Assembly (NCBI GenBank): GCA_947172415.1
Contig: OX359196.1
Coordinates: forward strand, 5,149,901-5,213,900
Source: Chondrosia reniformis
Taxonomy: Eukaryota > Porifera > Demospongiae > Chondrillida > Chondrillidae
Direction of reading: 5' to 3'
Length of the DNA: 64,000 nt
Both the position numbers and the translations under genes were made by a program. The notes beneath the pieces are model-generated. The model did not search any database. It saw only the letters and a program-made list of their open reading frames with translations, and was not told the DNA's origin. Shown piece after piece: positions 17,801 through 28,667 of the stretch. How positions within the stretch are numbered: position 1 is the first letter of the stretch; each line of letters begins with the position of its first letter.

Positions 17801-20800
17801 ACGGCTAGAAGGATCCATTTTATTTACTGTTACTTTGATCGACCTGAATTGGTTTGAATTTACACGTTTGCAGTATACATATGTACATACTTACGTAGCT
17901 ACGTAGTTTGGTTTGTGTGACTAGCGTTGTGTGCTTCTATTCTGTGTTAGAGCATTGAAACAACTGATGCCAATCCAGAAACTGGGTACAGATATTATGA
18001 ACAGTTTGTCATTGATGGAAACAGATTTCGGCTTGGGGACTTTGTATTTGTCAGGTCAGAAGAAACTAGACCTTACATTGCAAGGATTGAGAGAATGTGG
18101 ACAGACAATAAGTGAGTTTGAATCAGTAGGCAGACTTTGCCTTGCTAAAAGAATAAGGATAATATTACAACCAAGGATTGTTAGAGAAATTAAGATTACG
18201 ACCAATTTTGCGGTACTTGTAACTAAGTAAGAAGATATTTATTAGTAATGAGATGTGATAAGAAGAGTACACATGTTTGTTTGTTTGTTTGTTGTTTATT
18301 GTTCACTTGCACTTGTAGAGATGACCCCTGGTTTCATGGTCCCTGGTTTGTGCATCCGGACGAGGTGGACCATCTCCCCACTCGTATGTTCTACTACAAC
18401 GAGGTGTTCCTCAGTAGTATCCATGACACCAACCCAATGAGGAGTGTCATAGGACGGTGTGCAGTGTTAAGCCCAAAGGAATATGTCACTTGTGAGTTTT
18501 AGTACACCAGTGCATGCATACAATGTGTGTTAGCTGACTCTTCTCCATTAGGGCATGCATACGTACATGCATGTATGTTAGGTTGTTTTATTATGATGTA
18601 CTTACTCAGTAATATGGTTGCTTATCTTGCACAGATCGACCTACTGAGGTGTTTGAAAATGATGTGTTTGTGTGTAAGTACAAGTATGATGAGAGGGAGA
18701 AGGATATCAAGCCACTTAGAATACTGAAAACATTCTCACACTCTGATGCTGTGCTTCCAGATGAAATCTACTATTTTGAAGAGGAGATTCCTATTATTAA
18801 GGTTCCCTCACCCAACCTTCATGAGATTCTAAAGAATCAGCAGGTGACAGCTGTCCCTACTCCTTCAGTAACACCTCAAACAGCAGCCCTACCCATTCCA
18901 ATCCTGTCACAACCAAGTAGCTCAACCATTCAGATGCCCAAGTTGACTTCTACCCCAGACACCTCAGCAGGGGCTACCAAACCTTCAGTAAGCCTGTCAT
19001 GTATGATACATATATGTATACCTTATTTCCTCGATTAAATGCTGCCCTCAAATAAACGCTGCCGAGAGTGATGTGGACCCATTCGCAGACCTGGAAGATG
19101 ACGAAGAAGAGCTGAAAACTAACGAAGTTGTGATAGAAGACGAAACTGACTAACCCTTGATAACTAGCTGTCTACACCTGCCTGCTTTAGTTATGATTGT
19201 ACTGAGATTAATAAATGCTGCCCTCGAATAAATGCTGCCCTCAACTAGACGCCTCACCTTGAAGCAGCATAAAAAAACACCGCGGCATATGGTACACCAT
19301 GTGTACATATATTATTATGTCCATGTATAGGTATTTATGTTTACGTAAATATATTATGTCTATGTGTGTGTGTAGATATACGTATTACTTGCATATTTTT
19401 ATAACATAAACCTGCTGCAACTATTTCAGAGCTGAAAAGTATATAAATGTAATTTTTGGGACTTTATTCAAGTGGCCACTAAATGGGTACCCTATAGATG
19501 TGATTGTTCATACAGGTATATACTTACGTACATAGTTGGTGGTATATTCTTTTCTGTGTATCCATTCCTTCACCGTGTACCTTGCTATAGCAGGCGCAGC
19601 TTGATCTCCACACGATGGCTACTGCAATGGCCCTCATGGCAGAGGACATACAGAAGGAACTCGCTGGGCGGAACATGAATATACCAGTCGAAGTAGTTGC
19701 TAAAGTTGTCAGTGCTGAAGTGAGCAGTTTGTACAAGATGCCATTTAATAATATTCATATGCACCTAAAATCCAAGTATATGACTGTATAGTCCATCTGG
19801 CAGTCTTTGTTTTCTTCTTGCTCATTTATGAGTCTTTGGCTCTCTTTATGCATACTACATTTCAATGAGAATTTTGAGGGTAGAATTCCTAGAAACGACT
19901 GTCTGGCCCAGTGGATAAGAAGAGAGGTAGAAAGAGACAACATTTGTATCCTCATCCAAAGCTCTCACTAGGTTTAGTTTCATATATAGGCATCTTACTC
20001 TAAAGTAGATGTAGCATGTTGAAAAAGTTGTTTAGATTATCCATATGTGTATGTACTACGTATATGTACTATATGTACGTACTTTAGCATATTTATCTTT
20101 CTGTTTGTCTAACCTGCAGTGGGCAAGCATGACTGAAGAACAGAAGATTCCCTATGAACGAAAAGCCTTCATTTTCAAAGCAGCGCAAACCATCCTTGGC
20201 ACACAGCCTCAGCAAACCAGCACTGCAGCATTCAGTGCTCCTCTCACTGCATCCCTTCACCAGTCCCTAGCAGCTAGTACCCAGAACCTTACCTCAGGAG
20301 CTCAGTCAGTCTCCCTACATTTCATAGTAGTAAACCAGATTACACCAGATAATATTACACCAGAATTATCTGGTGCACCAAAATACAAATAGACTACCCT
20401 AGCCACGTATATGCATTGTTCATTTAATATCTGCTGCTCAATCTTAGAGCTTTGAATAATAGTACATTGAGTTTTCCAAAGAGATGTCTGTTCCCGCAAG
20501 TACACAAATATCATAAATATCTTCCTTTTATTCTCTTTCTTTCTCCTTGTCCCTCTCCCCTAGATCTAGCATTCCTTTGACCCAGACCCTCCAGCCCTCT
20601 ACAAGTCAGCAAGGTACTAAGAAGGTAGTTCCCACGGCTGCTGGAGGCTCCTCCTCCTCTGGTGATTCTGCAGCTGCGACTATTGGTAACATTTTGAAGA
20701 TTGGTAACACTACTCTGGTTCCGGGTATGACACTTACACAGCAGCATGTACAGCAAGTTAACCAGCTGCTACAGCAACTCCAGTCAACTGCTGCCACAGC

Positions 20801-21978
20801 TGCTAAGAAGATACAGCAACAATCTTCTATCCAGTCATCCAGCTCTGGTCCTTCCCAACCTATTGGAGATAAACAGGTACATATGCATGTACATGCACAA
20901 CTATCATTAATGTACATAGGACTCACAAAAGATCAAGAAGAAGACAAAGATTTCCAGGGTCACCGATGAAGGGTGGAATTTCCGGAAACAGCTGTCTGTC
21001 CCAGTGGAGAAGAAGGGAAGTAGAAGGAGAAACTCTTGTATCCTCATCCAAAGCTCTCACTAGGTTTAGTTTCCTGTAGGCCTTTTACTCTTAAGTATAA
21101 GTGTAGCATGTTGAAAATGTTATCTTCATACGTAACTATCTGTAACACACTCTGGATGTACCAACACACTTCCAGTCTACACATACTTACAATATTGGGT
21201 AGGAAGAGTTGTGAGTATAAAACATTTATTTACTTGTTATGCATGTGAACATGTAGTACTTGCTCTTGTAATAAATGTCCTCCATTTTGTGTATTTAGAA
21301 ACCGCAATTCCTTCAAGGAGAAGGTACAAGGGTACTGCATGCTATACTCTATCTCAAGTGAGCTTTTGTAATCTGATTATGTGAAAATATATACCCATTT
21401 TGAAAGTAATCATCAATAGGAAGAATATATATATATAGATATTGTATACTTCCTTTGACTATGGAAGTAACTTACTACCAGAATCAAGCCTACGTATATC
21501 ATTATCAAATGTAGTTCACTTAACCTCATGGTTCATCCTAGCTACAACCTAAGCCACCTAAAAGGAACCATATACCTGTATAATAGGTGAACTTTGGTTC
21601 CACCCATTAGCTCAATGCGCTCCTCAGGAGATATGATTGGGTGGGGTAAATCATAAACCAATGATGATAGCATATACGTACGTACGCATGCTGTTATGTA
21701 TATTATGAAAGATACGTGTGTCATATCCTGCATGGCTGAATGCCTATAGGTATTTGGATGACCTGCGAAAGGGAGTCAAGCAGATGAGTGCTTGGGAAGC
21801 TGCTGGGTCCTCCACTGCCGAAGCAACTCCTAAGGAAAGTTCTGTGTCCCAGATCAGTCAGTGGATAGACACCAAAGAGGAGACCACAGACGTTGTGGAT
21901 TCACTTAAGAAACTGAATGACCATCTCACGCAACACTCTGTAGACTTTGCCAAGATTGTACAAAGTAGCAATACTTAA
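8880..21978 (+). CDS. PBRM1: Polybromo-1 (BAF180), PBAF chromatin-remodelling subunit
   Basis: 29 exons with closing phases, 1715 residues (human about 1690): 8880-8939, 9074-9175, 9392-9550, 9802-9891, 10265-10432, 10795-11457, 11558-11689, 12110-12313, 12476-12635, 13090-13388, 13717-13770, 13963-14133, 14658-14801, 14883-15008, 15136-15332, 15411-15528, 15933-16030, 16098-16167, 16250-16321, 16806-16982, 17289-17570, 17951-18111, 18319-18491, 18635-18987, 19591-19719, 20120-20304, 20564-20876, 21299-21357, 21750-21978. Two clear bromodomains (YPEYYDAIANPIDLNKIQ with LTFYN; YPEYYIVVKRPIDLREI with QFFNEED), two decayed ones, two BAH domains (YIGDFVYVQ...WFNGPWFLRPEETFHVATRKF; RLGDFVFVR...WFVHPDEVDHLPTRMFY), a divergent HMG box and a Q/S-rich tail. 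Targets PBAF to acetylated chromatin in the nucleus. The exon starting 12476 is the least certain. Confidence 0.95.
10130..10215 (+). repeat. Dispersed repeat, family 1 (fragment)
   Basis: The piece with 'cagtggagaagaag', 'cttgtatcc' and 'ttagttccctataggccttt' recurs at 19865-20025, 20925-21120, 50895-51080 (inverted) and 56885-57090. All copies sit in introns of PBRM1 or CFAP54. The block 'ggcccagtggataag' in the 19.9 kb copy resembles a tRNA-type A box, but no convincing B box is seen, so SINE origin is only a suggestion. Confidence 0.7.
12662..13052. repeat. 22-bp minisatellite in PBRM1 intron 9
   Basis: About 17 tandem copies of a 22 bp unit (core gatggggtgcctgtgtgag), differing mainly at two positions (cct/ccc and gtgt/ggt). 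It begins about 27 bp after the splice donor at 12636 and ends about 40 bp before the exon at 13090. Apparent proteins rich in HPITLTQAPH on the minus strand are repeat translations. Confidence 0.96.
13826..13946. repeat. 20-bp minisatellite in PBRM1 intron 11
   Basis: Six tandem copies of aaccgtagtgcctgctctgt with single-base variants, ending about 17 bp before the exon at 13963. Confidence 0.94.
14240..14535. repeat. Penelope-type inverted repeat with hammerhead-like core
   Basis: In PBRM1 intron 12. Left arm (attgagcaacagcaacataa, about 14260) and right arm (about 14500) are inverted copies, and each continues into the 'gacgtttcaaccc'/'gggttgaaacatcc' block. The right arm holds CTGATGA-A-GACC-TACG-GGTT-GAAAC at about 14447-14470. 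The same arms and core appear at 44430-44560. Confidence 0.75.
16500..16640. repeat. Hammerhead-like repeat unit in PBRM1 intron 19
   Basis: On the minus strand the core reads CTGATGAAGACCCTCAGGGTTGAAACG (about 16590-16616), preceded on the plus strand by the family's outer block 'ggtggtacatcttttgactctttgag'. Related degraded copies lie at 15710-15830, 17670-17790 and 56270-56360. Confidence 0.7.
17670..17795. repeat. Hammerhead-like repeat unit in PBRM1 intron 21 (decayed)
   Basis: Carries the outer block 'gtggtacatctttcatcttt' and its inverse near 17765-17790. The core reads GATGAAGATCCTCAGGGTCATAAC on the minus strand, so the GAAAC element has become ATAAC and would not be functional. Confidence 0.65.
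19015..19300 (+). mobile_element. DNA-transposon remnant with transposase-like acidic tail
   Basis: In PBRM1 intron 24. Internal repeats of 'aaatgctgccctc' occur at both ends in mixed orientation. Between them is a short frame ending DPFADLEDDEEELKTNEVV...DETD-stop (19075-19154), an acidic tail like those ending many pogo/Tigger-type transposases. The rest of any transposase is missing, so this is a deleted or non-autonomous copy. Family assignment is inference. Confidence 0.5.
19865..20025 (+). repeat. Dispersed repeat, family 1
   Basis: Shares 'gaattcctagaaacgactgt', 'ctggcccagtggataag', 'cctcatccaaagctctcact' and 'aggtttagtttc' with the copies at 20925, 50895 and 56885. It lies in PBRM1 intron 25. 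Confidence 0.75.
20925..21120 (+). repeat. Dispersed repeat, family 1
   Basis: One of the more complete copies, starting at 'actcacaaaagatcaagaag' and running through 'aaacagctgtctgtcccagt' to 'taggccttttactcttaa'. It lies in PBRM1 intron 27. Confidence 0.75.
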
Positions 21979-23333
21979 TTTTTATACTTCACCCTTCTTC
22001 TTCTTCTCTTTTACAACTGTTCTGCACGAATCTCATTCTTCTTTTGTTTTACCTTGGTTATTATGTATGTACCTGGAACTTAATTCTGCATTCACACTCG
22101 GTAATTTCTTCACTTAATTACCCTCATATGTATCTTAGTTGTAAATTGTAACATTGTCCTTTATTAATGAATGTAATTTCATTAAAATGTTTATGCACTT
22201 CCAATACAGTTGTAACACCATTTGCTTTTGTTACCAATAGAGGACTCAAATTTGTAATATAATGTAACTGTGGACACTATTATATTCAGAGAGATTCAGA
22301 TTGTTTGGAACTGCCTTACACCCACATATCCTAAGCCACGTATTAGAAGTAAACGTTACAATGCATCATTTTTACATAACATACGTAGCTTTTGATTTTA
22401 TTATCCCTTGGATTATACTCAAGGGCCTTTTACTTACAATATATACGGTATGGTTACCTGATCAAATTAGCATGCAAAATAGCCACGTACACTTCTGTAT
22501 GGTTAGTCTTGCCACATGATCACTGTCTGGTTTCACTACTTTTGCAGATGTCACTATTATGAACACTGCCATCCCTACTTGTATTGTATGTAACATCATT
22601 TTTAATTAACTATCCATGTACATTTGCCTTATTTACAGTAACCTTCCATATATACCTATGATAATTACATGAGCATTGTGCAAAAACACTTGTTTCAATT
22701 TGTATATAGGTTTTTATGGTTGGTGGTTGATGAATTATCATAATCAAACCAAAGTTCTAAATTAAGTGGCAACCAACTACAATTACATATATGTATATAT
22801 ACATACATACACATGTACGTACATAGTGTATATATGATCAAGATGACAATTGTCATCAAGACACTACAGATATGTACAGTTGTTTCACTCTCTTGTATTT
22901 CAGTGGTGATCTGGATGATGCCTTTTATCCACAGCCATATGCAGCCAAAACTGATATATTCTGTGCCAATAAAGTGCATAACCAAGTCGGTTGGTCAAGT
23001 GTAGGGATCTTATTCAAAACCTATATACGTATAGCCTTTTCACAGTCATTGTGTAACTTACATATATACACACACATATGTTTATGTTGATACAATTCAG
23101 CAATGTTGCAATTCAAATTAATGTTGATACAGTAATTGTCTAATAATATATGATCACTCTCAACTCTCAAATATTATTATTTTATATATAATGCCCAACT
23201 GCATTGTGTATATTTGTCTGAAGGAGTTATATAATCTCTAATAAATTGCCATCACCCATCAGTCACACTCATAACACACTAACACACAAACACTTGTTCA
23301 ACCAATTTCAGTTCAATCTCTTTGCTTAGAAAA
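21979..23333. other. PBRM1 3' flank; parent of the duplicated block
   Basis: The PBRM1 3' UTR and downstream spacer. An ATTAAA near 22178 is a possible polyadenylation signal. The stretch 21440-22800 (intron 28 part, final exon, flank) recurs in pieces at 27425-28330 and 31755-32800. At 22898-23020 an exon-like plus-strand piece follows a good acceptor (ttgtatttcag) and reads SGDLDDAFYPQPYAAKTDIF; it recurs at 24950-25070. I do not recognise its source. No other gene is seen. Confidence 0.7.
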
Positions 23334-24182
23334 TTAATTGCAAGGGTATCGAGTTAAACACCTCTTCTTGTAAGGACAGTAATGCTCTGCTCTGCAACTC
23401 CATCCACAGTACCAATGGTCGCAACACTGACAGATGCAATCATACCAACAGCATGAGCAATGCTTTAGACGGCAAGGTAATATATGACAACAGTACCATG
23501 GCCTATGCCGAGGATAGGGGCAACACGGCCAGCATGCTCGCTTTGACCTGCCTAAAGCTTGGCCTTCTACAGGATTGTCTTGCTTATTCTCATTTTGATC
23601 AGAGATTAGTAGCATAAGATCCTGTTCGCATACAAATGGAGTGTAACCTAATTGATATTTCACGAAAGGAGAGCACATTTCACTCTCATTTGTTGCTCCT
23701 TCAAGAATTCTTATGGCTGAACCAACTATAGTACTGTGGTACAGAAGACTATAATAAAATTGGTTCCTGCTTTTCTTTCTGATCTTCTCATCAAATAAGT
23801 TGGCTATTTCTCTATAAATAGCTGATAATCTATTCATTTCAAATGGTAAGTTAGTTTCACGTATATTGTCAGCCGTATCTCTTGCAGCTTGAAGAATTAT
23901 TTCATACATGTGGGTAATCTTAAGTTTCTCCATATCTGAGGTTGGAATTTTAAGAACAGAGATTTCATGGTGGGAATTTTGTGTTGGGATTTGCATTTCA
24001 GTTGCAGAAACAATTTCATCTCTAACCAATTGTGTTTCAAACTTGATTGCAAAGGTACTCCCGTTTACAGTCTCAATATACTGGCCTGAGATTATATCAT
24101 CATTAAGCACATCAATATTGAGGTAGCCTGCTTTGGCAATTGATGGCAGGAAGGCTAGCAGTAAGAATCCTGCTAGTTTCAT
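23334..24182 (-). CDS. Secreted cysteine-rich precursor, intact copy 1
   Basis: Single-exon frame of 282 residues. The N-terminus MKLAGFLLLAFLPSIAKA is a clear signal peptide. A propeptide of about 195 residues with one N-glycosylation site in its first half (NGS) and one later (NES) follows. It ends in RSKR at residues 212-215, a furin-type site. The last 67 residues contain 18 cysteines, many as CC pairs, plus many W/Y residues. The architecture (signal, long propeptide, dibasic site, very Cys-rich mature part) is that of a secreted disulfide-rich peptide. I recognise no family; function is unknown. Two close relatives at 25384-26246 and 28668-29530 are frameshifted. A 35 nt perfect hairpin lies about 230 bp upstream of the ATG. 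Confidence 0.8.
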   Translation of the reverse strand: MKLAGFLLLAFLPSIAKAGYLNIDVLNDDIISGQYIETVNGSTFAIKFETQLVRDEIVSATEMQIPTQNSHHEISVLKIPTSDMEKLKITHMYEIILQAARDTADNIRETNLPFEMNRLSAIYREIANLFDEKIRKKSRNQFYYSLLYHSTIVGSAIRILEGATNESEMCSPFVKYQLGYTPFVCEQDLMLLISDQNENKQDNPVEGQALGRSKRACWPCCPYPRHRPWYCCHILPCRLKHCSCCWYDCICQCCDHWYCGWSCRAEHYCPYKKRCLTRYPCN

Positions 24183-24408
24183 CTCTTGTTCTTTACTTAG
24201 AGCTGCTCACTCAAATTACCAAAACGTACAGTTTTGCATGCAAACTGCCCAATTCATATATACCTGTCGGTGTAAGTAATATTACAGTATTCGTTAATGG
24301 TGTTTTGATTGTCATTAATAGTTATATTTTGGCTGCAGCAAATGTCAGTTCTGTATATAAACTTACTGGTATAAGTAGTACAGTGTACACTAATGGTGTT
24401 TGGGTTGT

Positions 24409-24443
24409 CATATTACTTTTATTATTATAATAAAAGTAATATG
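24409..24443. repeat. Perfect 15-bp-arm hairpin upstream of cysteine-rich gene 1
   Basis: catattacttttatt and its exact inverse complement flank a 5 nt loop. The same hairpin occurs at 29761-29795 upstream of copy 3. In copy 2 (near 26437) the right arm is lost. Confidence 0.8.
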
Positions 24444-24898
24444 AACTAAACTATTTTGGCTGCACTCACTGTACTGAATTCAACAAATTGGTAAAGCAAT
24501 TAATGTTTGGAACTAAGTTTGAAATGTGAATTAATTACATCTAGATCTGATCAAATTAGCATGCAAAATAGCCACGTACACTTCTGTATGGTTAGTCTTG
24601 CCACATGATCACTGTCTGGTTTCACTACTTTTCCCTATGGCACTGTTATGAGCACTCCCTACTTATACTGGTTGTAACATCATTTTTGAAATGTTTTAAT
24701 TAACTATAATATATATGTACATATGCCTTATTTAACTTTCTGTATATGATAAATACATCATAATCAAACCCTAGTCCTACTTTATAATGTCCAACTGCAT
24801 TTTGTATTCTAAGGAGTTACATAATCTCTAATAAATTGCCATCACCATCAGTCACACCCATAACACACAAACACACTTAATTGTTCATCCAATTTCAC

Positions 24899-24953
24899 TT
24901 CTTAGATAATAAACGTTGACAACTAATGTTGCAAGGATAGTAATACTCTTGTA
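24899..24953 (-). pseudogene. 3' fragment of a cysteine-rich precursor gene
   Basis: The stretch from 'cttcttagataataaacg' to 'gcaaggatagtaatactc' matches the extreme 3' end of copy 3 (28670-28722) and then breaks into the SGDLDD-type fragment. It shows that the cluster once held at least a fourth copy. Confidence 0.65.
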
Positions 24954-25383
24954 TTTCAGTGGTGATCTGGATGATGCCTTTTATCCACAGCCATATGCAG
25001 CCAAAACTGATATATACTGTGCCAATAAAGTGCATAACCAAGTCGGTTGGTTAAGTGTAGGGATCTTATTCAAAACCTATATATAGCCTTTTCACAGTCA
25101 TTGTGTAACTTACATATATACACACACATATGTTTATGTTGATACAATTCAGCAATGTTGTAATTCAAATTAATGTTGATACAGTAATTGTCTAATAATA
25201 TATGATCACTCTCAACTCTCAAATATTATTATTTTATATATAATGCCCAACTGCATTGTGTATATTTGTCTGAAGGAGTTACATAATCTCTAATAAATTG
25301 CCATCACCATCAGTCACACTCATAACACACTAACACATAAACACTTGTTCAACCAATTTCAGTTCAATCTCTTTGCTTAGAAA

Positions 25384-26246
25384 TTAATTGCAAGGGTATC
25401 GAGTTAAACACCTCTTCTTGTAAGGACAGTAATACTCTGCTCTGCAACTCCATCCACAGTACCAATGGTCGCAACACTGACAGATGCAATCATACCAACA
25501 GCATGAGCAATGCTTTAGATGGCAAGGTATAAAGTAGTTATATATATCACAACAGTACCATGGCCTATGCCGAGGAGGATAGGGGCCCCACGGCCAGCAT
25601 ACTCGCTTTGACCTGCCTAAAGCTTGGCCTTCTATGGGATTGTCTTGCTTATTCTCATTTTGATCAGAGATTAGTAGCATAAGATCCTGTTCACATACAA
25701 ATGGAGTGTAACCTAATTGATATTTCACGAAAGGAGAGCACATTTCACTCTCATTTGTTGCTCCTTCAAGAATTCTTATGGCCGAACCAACTATAGTACT
25801 GTGGTACAGAAGACTATAATAAAATTGGTTCCTGCTTTTCTTTCTGATCTTCTCATCAAATAAGTTGACTATTTCACTATAAATGGCTGATAATCTATTC
25901 ATTTCAAATGGGAAGTTAGTTTCACGTATATTGTCAGCCGTATCTCTTGCAGCTTGAAGAATTATTTCATACATGTGGGTAACCTTAAGTTTCTCCATAT
26001 CGGAGGTTGGAATTTTAAGAACAGAGATTTCATGGTGGGAATTTTGAGTTGGGATTTGCATTTAGTTGCAGAGACAATTTCATCTCTAACCAATTGTGTT
26101 TCAAACTTGATTGAGAAGGTACTCCCATTTACAGTCTCAATATACTGGCCTGAGATTATATCATCATTAAGCACATCAATATTGAGGTAGCCTGCATTGG
26201 CAATTGATGGCAGGAATGCTAGCAGTAAGAATCCTGCTAGTTTCAT
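25384..26246 (-). pseudogene. Secreted cysteine-rich precursor, copy 2 (frameshifted)
   Basis: Collinear with copy 1 over its whole length, with the same signal peptide, propeptide, RSKR site and C-terminal Cys pattern. A 1-bp deletion near 26060 (catttagttgc here, catttcagttgc in copy 1) puts the first 60 or so codons out of frame with the rest. The mature part is 72 residues, a little longer than in copy 1 (an insert reading DIYNYFIPC). Either a young pseudogene or an assembly error. An alternative is translation from an internal Met, which would lack a signal peptide. Confidence 0.8.
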
Positions 26247-27361
26247 CTCTTGTTCTTTACTTAGAGCAGCGCTGCTCCACTCAAATTATCAAGAAATCTA
26301 TAACGAACAGTTTTGCATGCAAACTGCCCAATTTATATATACCTGTCTGTATATTTTGGCTGCAGCAAATGTCAGCTCTGTATATATCAACTTACGGAAT
26401 AAGTAGTACAGTGTACACTAATGGTGTTTGGGTTGTCATATTACTATTATTATTATATGTAGTTTAAATGCTATTTTGGCTGCACTCACTGTACCGAATT
26501 CAACAACTCGGTAAAGCAATTAAATTAAATATTTGGAACTAAGTTTGAAATGTAAATTAATAACATCTAGATCTGACTATATCTAGTTCTTTTGGTGACC
26601 ACTATATATAGTTTTGATACACAATTTCTTCCACATGTAATATTAAATAAAATTATAAGATATCTAGCACTGGCAAGTGATGGCAGGAAGAGTAGAATAC
26701 TGTGCAGGTCCTGCGTATCTATTGTTCTGAACTCATATAGGATCATTATTATATATACATGGGCCTATAAAGCCTTATTATATGCACAATATGTATATAT
26801 ATACAGGTTAGTATTTTATCCATTATGTATATATACCAAATATAAAATATAATTGTTTTGCTTTTCTGAATCACTATTACTTAGCAATTATGGCAATTAT
26901 GTAGGTATTACAGTTCAAAGTATTTGAGACTACACACTCATTAAAGTAAATTTATATAGTTTTAATTTTTTTAATTATACTCTCACAAAACAGCCATAAA
27001 GTGTTGCAATTACTATTATTACTAGTATATTGAATATAGATAGAACTATATATTTGGACTACGTATATTAATTGAATAGCATGTATAAATTTATGCATAA
27101 TATGGTTATACAGGTTATATAGTATTTATATCAATGTATACGTACTGTATACGTATATAACATTTTCCTTTCCCTATAATTTAGAAATATATATACTGTA
27201 TATGTATACGTAGGTCTACAGTTCAAGATATTTGAGTCCTTATACACACTCATTAAATTGCATTTAATAAGTTTTATTTTTTATCAACACAACTTCACAC
27301 TATTGTACAAATACTATATAAATAATATAATAAGTACGTATTTACTACATAATTCATACAT

Positions 27362-27428
27362 ATATTTAATTGGGACATTAAGATGTTCTTTTTGAATGAG
27401 TAAGTCTTTGTATTGCTTTTGCAGTGAC
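27362..27428 (-). pseudogene. CCDC115: Fragment of CCDC115 exon 3
   Basis: Matches the genuine last exon (41042-41108) from the lysine-rich C-terminus to the 'gcagtgac' block, then switches abruptly at about 27425 to PBRM1 intron 28 sequence. It marks a duplication breakpoint. Confidence 0.75.
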
Positions 27429-27578
27429 ATATATAGATATTGTATTCCATTTGACTGTGGAAGTAACTTACTACCTAAATCAAGCCTATATCATTATCAA
27501 ATGTAGTTCACTTAACCTCATGGTTCATTCTAGCTACAACCTGAGCCACCTAATTAAAAAGGAACCATATACTTGTAT

Positions 27579-27689
27579 GACATCAAAGAGGAGACCACAG
27601 ACGTAGTAGATTCACTTAAGAAACTGAATGACCATCTCAAGCAACACTCTGTAGACTTTGCCAAGATTGTACAAAGTAGCAATACTTAA
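27579..27689 (+). pseudogene. PBRM1: PBRM1 last-exon fragment, copy a
   Basis: The final 37 codons of PBRM1 including the stop (…KKLNDHL…VQSSNT) and the 3' flank are duplicated. They are fused at their 5' side to intron 28 sequence because about 290 bp containing the acceptor and the start of the exon are deleted. No splice acceptor remains. Confidence 0.85.
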
Positions 27690-28364
27690 TTTTTATACTT
27701 CACCCTTCTTCTTCTTCTCTTTTACAACTGTTCTGCACGAATCTCATTCTTCTTTTGTTTTACCTCGGATATTACGTATGTACCTGGAACTTTATTCTGC
27801 ATTAACACTTGGTAATTTCTTCACTTAATTACCCTCATATGTATGTTAGTTGTAAATTGTAACATTGCCCTTTATTAATGAATGTAATTTCATTAAAATG
27901 TTTATGCACTTCCAATACAGTTGTAACACCATTTGCTTTTGTTACTAATAGAGGATTCAAATTTGTAATATAATGTAACTGTGGACACTGTTATATTCAG
28001 AGAGATTCAGATTGTTTGGAACTGCCTTACTTCCCACATATCCTAAGCCAAGTATTAGAAGTAAACTTTACAATGCATCATTTTTACATAACATACGTAG
28101 CTTTTGATTTTATTATCCCTTGGATTATACTCAAGGGCCTTTTACTTCTTGTTATCAATAGTTCTTAAGTACTGTTATAATATATACGGTATGGTTACCT
28201 GATCAAATTGGCATGCAAAATAGCCACATACACTTCTGTATGGTTAGCCTTGCCACATGATCACTGTCTGGTTTCACTACTTTTGCAGATGTCACTGTTA
28301 TGAGCACTCCCTACTTATACTGTCATTATTGCAATGTTTTAATTAACTAGGTTCAGTTAGCTCT

Positions 28365-28480
28365 ATTTTGTCTGTTCATATTATTTATTTTGCAAGTTGT
28401 AAGTGCTGCATGGGGCCAATCCGTGCCCTAGTGCCAATGGGCACGGTGCACTCTAATAATATTGATTGATTGATTGATAT
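28365..28480. mobile_element. Non-LTR retroelement 3' tail (candidate)
   Basis: An insertion present only in block 3, with hairpin-rich sequence (gtgccctagtgccaatgggcac) and a TTGATTGATTGA tail. Short tandem tails are typical of some LINE 3' ends. A similar tail is seen near 48275-48303. Confidence 0.4.
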
Positions 28481-28667
28481 ATGTACATATGCCTTAATTA
28501 TTTAACTTTCTGTATATAATAATCAAACCCTAGTCCTACTGTATAATGTCCAACTGCATTGTGTATATTCGTCTGAAGGAGTTACATAATCTCTAATAAA
28601 TTGCCATCACCATTAGTCACACTCATAACAAACTAACACGCAAACACACTTAATTGTTCATCCAATT

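Larger units (their letters stand above)
24545..27424. repeat. Segmental duplicate, block 2
   Basis: Starts with sequence matching 22455 onward (gatcaaattagcatgcaaaa), includes a cysteine-rich 3' fragment, an SGDLDD-type fragment, cysteine-rich copy 2 and an A/T-rich spacer. It ends in a piece of CCDC115 exon 3 (27362-27425). The spacer 26660-27420 matches 29990-30760 of block 3. Between 26247 and 27360 I see no gene. Confidence 0.85.

Noticed and set aside
19860-20030. tRNA gene suggested by a GGCCCAGTGGATAAG-like A box
   Set aside because: No B box, no cloverleaf, and the sequence is one of several decayed dispersed repeats.
23908-24430. Plus-strand frames overlapping the cysteine-rich genes (also at 25954-26467 and 29238-29712)
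   Set aside because: They are antisense shadows, present in each duplicate only because the sequence is duplicated, with no signal peptide or domain of their own.
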